Position numbers and translations under genes: made by a program. A model generated the notes under the pieces. The model did no database searches and was not told where the DNA came from. It was given only the letters and a program-made list of their open reading frames with translations. From Paenibacillus radicis (ex Xue et al. 2023) (lineage in GTDB: Bacteria > Bacillota > Bacilli > Paenibacillales > NBRC-103111), in NCBI RefSeq assembly GCF_024722015.1, contig NZ_JANQBD010000021.1:1-64000 (forward strand): a stretch of DNA of 64,000 nucleotides, read 5' to 3'. Shown here one piece after another: positions 59,991 to 64,000 of the stretch. Each line of letters begins with the position of its first letter. Position 1 is the stretch's first letter.

Positions 59991-61274
59991 ATGAGATACT
60001 TACGCATAACGCAGCTGGCTCTGCTCTCGACCATCGTTCTGCTGATAGTTGCCGGATGTGACAATAAACCTGCGGCTGGAGGCGCGGCTGTGAAGCCAGA
60101 ACCGACAGCAGCGGCAATCAGCCAACCGGCACCCGGGACGGATCCGGCAGCCAAACCAACGGATGGAACAGGCTCTGTGCCTTCTTCCAAGCCTCAGGAC
60201 CCTTCGCAAGGAAATCCGGCGAATTCTGATCAGACGAAGTCCAAGGCTGCTGCAACAGCGGTTGCTTTCGTTAGTGCAACTGAAGGCTGGGCAGGCGGCA
60301 ATGGCTTTATCTCCCATACAACAGATGGGGGACAGCATTGGGATAAACAATATTCAGGAACAGGGAATATTGCTTTGTTTTCATTTTTAAGCGATAAGCC
60401 GAAAGTAGGCTGGGCATATGAAGGCGAAATGAATGGCCCTGGGGCAGGCTCTCCAGCCGGAAGCCCGAAGAAAAGCAACCTTCTTCATACGGTTGACGGA
60501 GGTGCAAACTGGACGGTCATTAATCCATCGGCTGCATTAGGTAAGGAAATTCATTTTATATCCGAGCAAGAAGGCTTCAGCGGAAATAAAACTACACAGG
60601 ATGGCGGAAAAACATGGAAGGAGCTTCCAGTTCCTGCTGGAATATCAGGTGAAGCTTACTTTAATTCCAGTTCAGTTGGCTGGGCTGTAGTAAACAATGG
60701 GGATAAGTTCCAAATTGAACATACAAAGGACGGGGGAAAAACGTGGCAATCCGTGTATAGCCAACCCGTCGGGAGCATATTGAATGGGGCTGTGATCCGA
60801 TCGACAAACAAAGATGATGTTTGGGTTCAGCTTATTGGAGATTCAGGTATGACACAGACCTCTTATTCGCTGCTGCATAGTAAGGACGGCGGGAATAAAT
60901 GGATCCCTGTTGTGGCCAATTCTACGGCAGGAGGCGGACCGGCTCCCGGGTATCAATCCGGCAGTGAAAACGTACCTAAAGGTCCAGGCAATAGTCCCGG
61001 ACAGCTGCTGCCGCTATCTCCGCAAGCTGCTTTCATGCTGGGTTATTGCCGCGCATGCGGAGACGCGGGTGAGGTATCCGTTGGCTGGACGCTTGACGCG
61101 GGAACGAACTGGACGAATGGAAGCCAGAAGCTTCCCGGGCAGGATGCCGTTGCATCGTTCGTGGATGACAAACAAGGCTGGCTGCTGACGTATGCGTACT
61201 CCAAGCCTTCCGTTTTGTATAAAACAACGGATGGCGGCAAGCAATGGAGCAAGCTGTACTCCTTTGGCTCATAA
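59991..61274 (+). CDS. Lipoprotein with BNR/Asp-box repeats, propeller-type
   Basis: A 427-residue lipoprotein. The signal ends with LLIVAGC (Cys23), followed by an Ala/Pro/Lys-rich linker to about residue 80. The rest carries at least seven Asp-box (BNR) motifs of the SxDGGxxW type: TTDGGQHW, TVDGGANW, TQDGGKTW, TKDGGKTW, SKDGGNKW, TLDAGTNW and TTDGGKQW, spaced as in beta-propellers of the Ycf48/sialidase-like group. No sialidase catalytic residues were recognised, so it is more likely a binding or assembly protein on the outer membrane face. Terminator at 61309-61341. Confidence 0.85.
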   Translation: MRYLRITQLALLSTIVLLIVAGCDNKPAAGGAAVKPEPTAAAISQPAPGTDPAAKPTDGTGSVPSSKPQDPSQGNPANSDQTKSKAAATAVAFVSATEGWAGGNGFISHTTDGGQHWDKQYSGTGNIALFSFLSDKPKVGWAYEGEMNGPGAGSPAGSPKKSNLLHTVDGGANWTVINPSAALGKEIHFISEQEGFSGNKTTQDGGKTWKELPVPAGISGEAYFNSSSVGWAVVNNGDKFQIEHTKDGGKTWQSVYSQPVGSILNGAVIRSTNKDDVWVQLIGDSGMTQTSYSLLHSKDGGNKWIPVVANSTAGGGPAPGYQSGSENVPKGPGNSPGQLLPLSPQAAFMLGYCRACGDAGEVSVGWTLDAGTNWTNGSQKLPGQDAVASFVDDKQGWLLTYAYSKPSVLYKTTDGGKQWSKLYSFGS

Positions 61275-61308
61275 GGAAACAAAGGTGGCACAACCTATAA
61301 CTTGATAA

Positions 61309-61341
61309 CAAGAACCTGAGGCCGAGCCTCAGGTTCTTGCT
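61309..61341 (+). terminator. Terminator after the BNR lipoprotein gene
   Basis: CAAGAACCTGAGG pairs perfectly with CCTCAGGTTCTTG around a short CCGAG-type loop. The T-run after it is short. Confidence 0.8.
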
Positions 61342-61576
61342 GTTTATCCCATCCAATTCCCCAATTTCCACGGTCAATTACACGTTGTATCTATAAAGAT
61401 TACTAAAAGCAGCGCTTAGGATTATCGGGTCCTAAATGCCCGCCGCAGCACGCTTTTCGCATGTCAGCCATTCAATTGTCGCTTTGAGGATTGTAGCCAG
61501 TTATTAGTGCTGTAATAAATAATAGAGTCAGGTTCAACGGTCGACCTGAAGTTCATTATTACAAATGAGGTGCTGC
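61342..61576 (+). promoter_or_regulatory. Upstream region of the sugar locus with candidate operator
   Basis: The spacer holds an imperfect palindrome TCAGGTTCAACGGTCGACCTGA (6-bp outer arms TCAGGT/ACCTGA, 61528-61549), a form used by LacI-type regulators of sugar operons. No good CcpA cre site (TGAAARCGYTTTCA-like) was seen. Confidence 0.35.
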
Positions 61577-62905
61577 ATGAGAAAAAGATACGCCATATGC
61601 GGGGTCAGTAATCGAAGCATGAAAATGTTTATCGGCCCGATGCTCAAAACCTTTTCGAATCAAGCTGACATCGTTGGATTGCTGGATAGCGATCCCAGAC
61701 GGTTTGAGGTTTGTAAAATCAAATACCCGGAATTAGCGGCTGTACCTGAATACAATCCGTCCGAATTCGCTTTGATGGTTGAAAGGACAAAGCCAGATGT
61801 GATAATCGTAGTCGGACGGGACGATACTCATGCCGGATACATTATCCAGGCGCTGGAGCATGATCTGGATGTGCTGTCCGAGAAGCCGATGGCTACAACC
61901 GGCGATGATTGCCGCAAAATTATGGAGGCGGAAGCAAGGAGTAAAGGGACGGTCACCGTTACATTTAATTACCGTTACGCTCCGATTCATAGCCGCATTA
62001 AAGAAATGGTGCTGGAAGGAAAGGTCGGCAGAGTGACCTCTGTGGATTTAAATTGGTACATCGACACCTACCATGGAGCCAGCTACTTTAAACGGTGGAA
62101 TCGTATTCGCGAGCATTCCGGAGGGCTGTCCATTCATAAGAGCTCCCATCATTTCGATTTGGTTAATTGGTGGATTGGCCAGAAGCCGAAAGAAGTGTTT
62201 GCTTATGGAGCGCGCAACTATTACGGGACTGATGGAGCCATGAATCCGAAAAAGGAGGACGGACGCTATTGTGCAACCTGTGATGTCAAACAGGATTGCA
62301 ACTATTTTATGCGTTGGTCATCCCGAAGCAAGGAAGTACATGTGAAAGATGACCATATCGGTACGGAAGGCCCGGCAGACGCAAATGCTAAAGCACCGTA
62401 CAGCCTTTATCGGGCTGATTCCTGTATCTTCGATTCGGAAATCAATATCGAAGATACCTATTCAACGAACGTCAAATATGACGGCGGAGCGCTGCTGTCC
62501 TACTCCGTCAATTTCTCGCTTCCTTATGAAGGCTACCGCCTTGCCATTAATGGAACGAAGGGCCGCATCGAAACGATGGAATACCATTCCTCTGGAAGAG
62601 TACCGTTCCCGGTGCCGGAACAAACTATCGATTACTTCCCGTTATTCGGATCGAAGGAAACGATACATGTCGTACATAGGGAAGGTGGTCACGGCGGGGG
62701 AGATCCGGCCTTGCTGGAGGATATTTTCCTCGGCTCCGATCCGAAGCGGGCGTATCCCATTTTGTCGGGCTCGATGGATGGCGCTTATTCAGTAGCTGCG
62801 GGTGAAGCCGTCTGGAGATCGGTCCAGGAGAACCGCCCGATTCGTATTGAAGATGTACTTGGTATGAATCCACATGAACTGTTAAACAACAAGACGGGAG
62901 GATGA
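61577..62905 (+). CDS. Gfo/Idh/MocA family oxidoreductase
   Basis: A 442-residue NAD(P)-dependent oxidoreductase acting on sugars or inositol-like substrates. Residues 1-120 form the Rossmann domain (YAICGVSNRSM; EKPMATTGDD with the catalytic Lys region), then the C-terminal alpha/beta domain with the HHFDLVNWW motif. A Cys-containing insert (RYCATCDVKQDCNYF) near 230-250 is seen in a subgroup of these enzymes and may bind metal. ATG 61577 is preferred, with GAGGTG upstream; the longer frame from 61565 includes that site. First gene of a carbohydrate locus with ABC permeases. Confidence 0.9.
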   Translation: MRKRYAICGVSNRSMKMFIGPMLKTFSNQADIVGLLDSDPRRFEVCKIKYPELAAVPEYNPSEFALMVERTKPDVIIVVGRDDTHAGYIIQALEHDLDVLSEKPMATTGDDCRKIMEAEARSKGTVTVTFNYRYAPIHSRIKEMVLEGKVGRVTSVDLNWYIDTYHGASYFKRWNRIREHSGGLSIHKSSHHFDLVNWWIGQKPKEVFAYGARNYYGTDGAMNPKKEDGRYCATCDVKQDCNYFMRWSSRSKEVHVKDDHIGTEGPADANAKAPYSLYRADSCIFDSEINIEDTYSTNVKYDGGALLSYSVNFSLPYEGYRLAINGTKGRIETMEYHSSGRVPFPVPEQTIDYFPLFGSKETIHVVHREGGHGGGDPALLEDIFLGSDPKRAYPILSGSMDGAYSVAAGEAVWRSVQENRPIRIEDVLGMNPHELLNNKTGG

Positions 62906-62908
62906 AGA

Positions 62909-63862
62909 TTGAAAACTCAGGTAACGAACGCGGCACAGACTAATTACAGCCGTAAGGCAAGCCTTCTCTGGAGCCGGATTGTCAAAAGCCGCTACTTGTA
63001 TGTAATGGTTACTCCGGGCTTGTTGTATTTCGCCTTGTTCAAATATTTACCAATGTGGGGGGTCTTAATTGCTTTCAAGGATTATCTCCCGTTTCGCGGG
63101 TTTTGGAACAGCCCTTGGGTTGGCTTCAAGCACTTTGACCGTTTTTTCCATGACCCGGTGTTCTGGCTGCTGTTTAAAAATACATTTATACTGGCTATCT
63201 ATAATATCGCTTTCTTCTTTCCAATCCCGATAGTAATCGCGTTGATGCTTAATGAGCTGCGGCTGGAATGGTTCAAAAGGTCGATCCAGACAGCTATCTA
63301 CATTCCGCATTTCGTATCATGGGTAGTCGTTGTCGGGATGGTGTATACCTTCTTCTCAACAGAGGGGGGCATCATCACCAATATGCTCGTCGATGCCGGA
63401 ATGGGCAAAATCAATTTCTTGATGTCTAACGACTGGTTCCGTCCGATGATCATTCTTGAGGTCATATGGAAGGAATCCGGTTGGGGAACGATTATTTTTC
63501 TGGCTGCACTCTCTGGGGTGGATCCAACTCTGTATGAAGCTGCCAAGATGGACGGGGCTAGCCGCTTAAGACAGCTATGGCATATCACATTGCCGGCTAT
63601 TCGCAGCACTATTGTCATCTTATTCATACTTCGTCTCGGCAATTTTCTCGATACCGGCTTCGAACAAATCTTCCTGATGCTCAATTCTACAAATAGGGAA
63701 GTAGGAGAGGTATTTGATACTTATGTATACTCCAATGGTGTACAACAAGGACAATTCAGCTTCAGCACAGCGGTCGGCTTGTTTAAGTCGTTAGTAGGCT
63801 TGGCCATGGTGCTTGCAGCTAACAAATTGGCCAAGAAGATGGGAGAGCAGGGAGTTTACTAA
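62909..63862 (+). CDS. Carbohydrate ABC transporter permease, LplB-like
   Basis: A 317-residue inner membrane permease of the binding-protein-dependent sugar ABC type (CUT1/LplB group), with six hydrophobic segments and the cytoplasmic EAA loop YEAAKMDGASRLRQLWHITLP (about 206-226) that contacts the ATPase. TTG 62909 is preceded by GGGAGG. It is 3 bases after the oxidoreductase stop and 21 bases before the second permease, so these are one operon. The sugar is unknown. Confidence 0.92.
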   Translation: MKTQVTNAAQTNYSRKASLLWSRIVKSRYLYVMVTPGLLYFALFKYLPMWGVLIAFKDYLPFRGFWNSPWVGFKHFDRFFHDPVFWLLFKNTFILAIYNIAFFFPIPIVIALMLNELRLEWFKRSIQTAIYIPHFVSWVVVVGMVYTFFSTEGGIITNMLVDAGMGKINFLMSNDWFRPMIILEVIWKESGWGTIIFLAALSGVDPTLYEAAKMDGASRLRQLWHITLPAIRSTIVILFILRLGNFLDTGFEQIFLMLNSTNREVGEVFDTYVYSNGVQQGQFSFSTAVGLFKSLVGLAMVLAANKLAKKMGEQGVY

Positions 63863-63883
63863 TGTGGAAAGGAGGATGTTGCC

Positions 63884-64000
63884 ATGGTTCGCCAATCGCT
63901 CGGTTCACGCTTTTTTGATATAGTTAATGCCGGTATCCTGATCGCAGTTGCTTTATTTGCAGTCGTTCCATTTTTATTCGTACTGTCAGGCTCGCTTACA
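63884..64000 (+). CDS. Carbohydrate ABC transporter permease, LplC-like (partial)
   Basis: The first 39 codons of a gene cut by the window edge. A strong AAAGGAGG at 63868-63875 precedes ATG 63884. The product starts MVRQSLGSRFFDIVN and enters a first membrane segment (GILIAVALFAVVPFLFVLSG), typical of the second CUT1 permease. Position directly after the LplB-like gene supports this. Confidence 0.75.
   Translation, partial: MVRQSLGSRFFDIVNAGILIAVALFAVVPFLFVLSGSLT

Overview
The window looks like chromosomal DNA of a spore-forming Firmicute of the Paenibacillaceae (Paenibacillus or a close relative). The reasons are the SUF operon of the SufCDSUB type, the spore genes (cotJABC, a GerPF-like protein, ytvI, five yheC/yheD paralogues, yheA), S-layer-homology surface proteins, the MoaD-MoaE fusion, strong Shine-Dalgarno sites and mid-range GC with local GC-rich patches. 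No rRNA, tRNA, CRISPR array or intact transposase was seen.

Layout. 1-4.7 kb: methionine salvage genes mtnK-mtnA (minus), two small unknown proteins and a DUF1802 protein. 4.7-10.1 kb: the complete iron-sulfur operon sufC-D-S-U-B behind a Fur-box-like AT-rich element. 10.1-12.7 kb: a possible integrase scar, a GerPF-like gene, a lipoprotein and an NlpC/P60 lipoprotein. 12.8-20.4 kb: two HD-GYP proteins flanking a molybdopterin pair (fused moaD-moaE, then moeB), a small protein resembling part of a molybdopterin domain, a YunD-like nucleotidase and uppP. 20.5-28.8 kb: yfkAB, ytvI, a gene-free MITE-like stretch, an S66 peptidase, cotJABC, a stalk-domain protein, small membrane proteins and a HAD phosphatase. 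28.8-37.1 kb: a hairpin-repeat array, five ATP-grasp YheC/YheD genes on the minus strand, and divergent yheA plus a pentapeptide-repeat gene. 37.1-41.4 kb: two small paralogous basic proteins, cysK, a luciferase-like monooxygenase, an alpha/beta hydrolase and a PPOX-family protein.

41.7-59.3 kb holds the most striking content: two tandem 8.4-8.6 kb genes encoding S-layer-anchored giant proteins of 2800 and 2881 residues. Each has a signal peptide, three SLH domains, fibronectin III repeats, a transthyretin-like domain very close to the teneurin type, an NHL-like propeller region, a YD-repeat shell, an RHS core and a cysteine-bearing C-terminal domain that I cannot identify. The pair arose by tandem duplication of a unit of about 8.94 kb: the spacer carries a copy of the 3' end of the PPOX gene, its terminator and the upstream region with a 19-bp palindrome. 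No immunity gene is evident beside either copy.

59.5-64 kb: a YciI-family protein, a BNR-repeat lipoprotein, and the start of a carbohydrate locus (Gfo/Idh/MocA dehydrogenase and two ABC sugar permeases, the second cut by the window edge).

All functions are read from recognisable motifs and family knowledge; no database search was run. Identity and GC statements are by eye.
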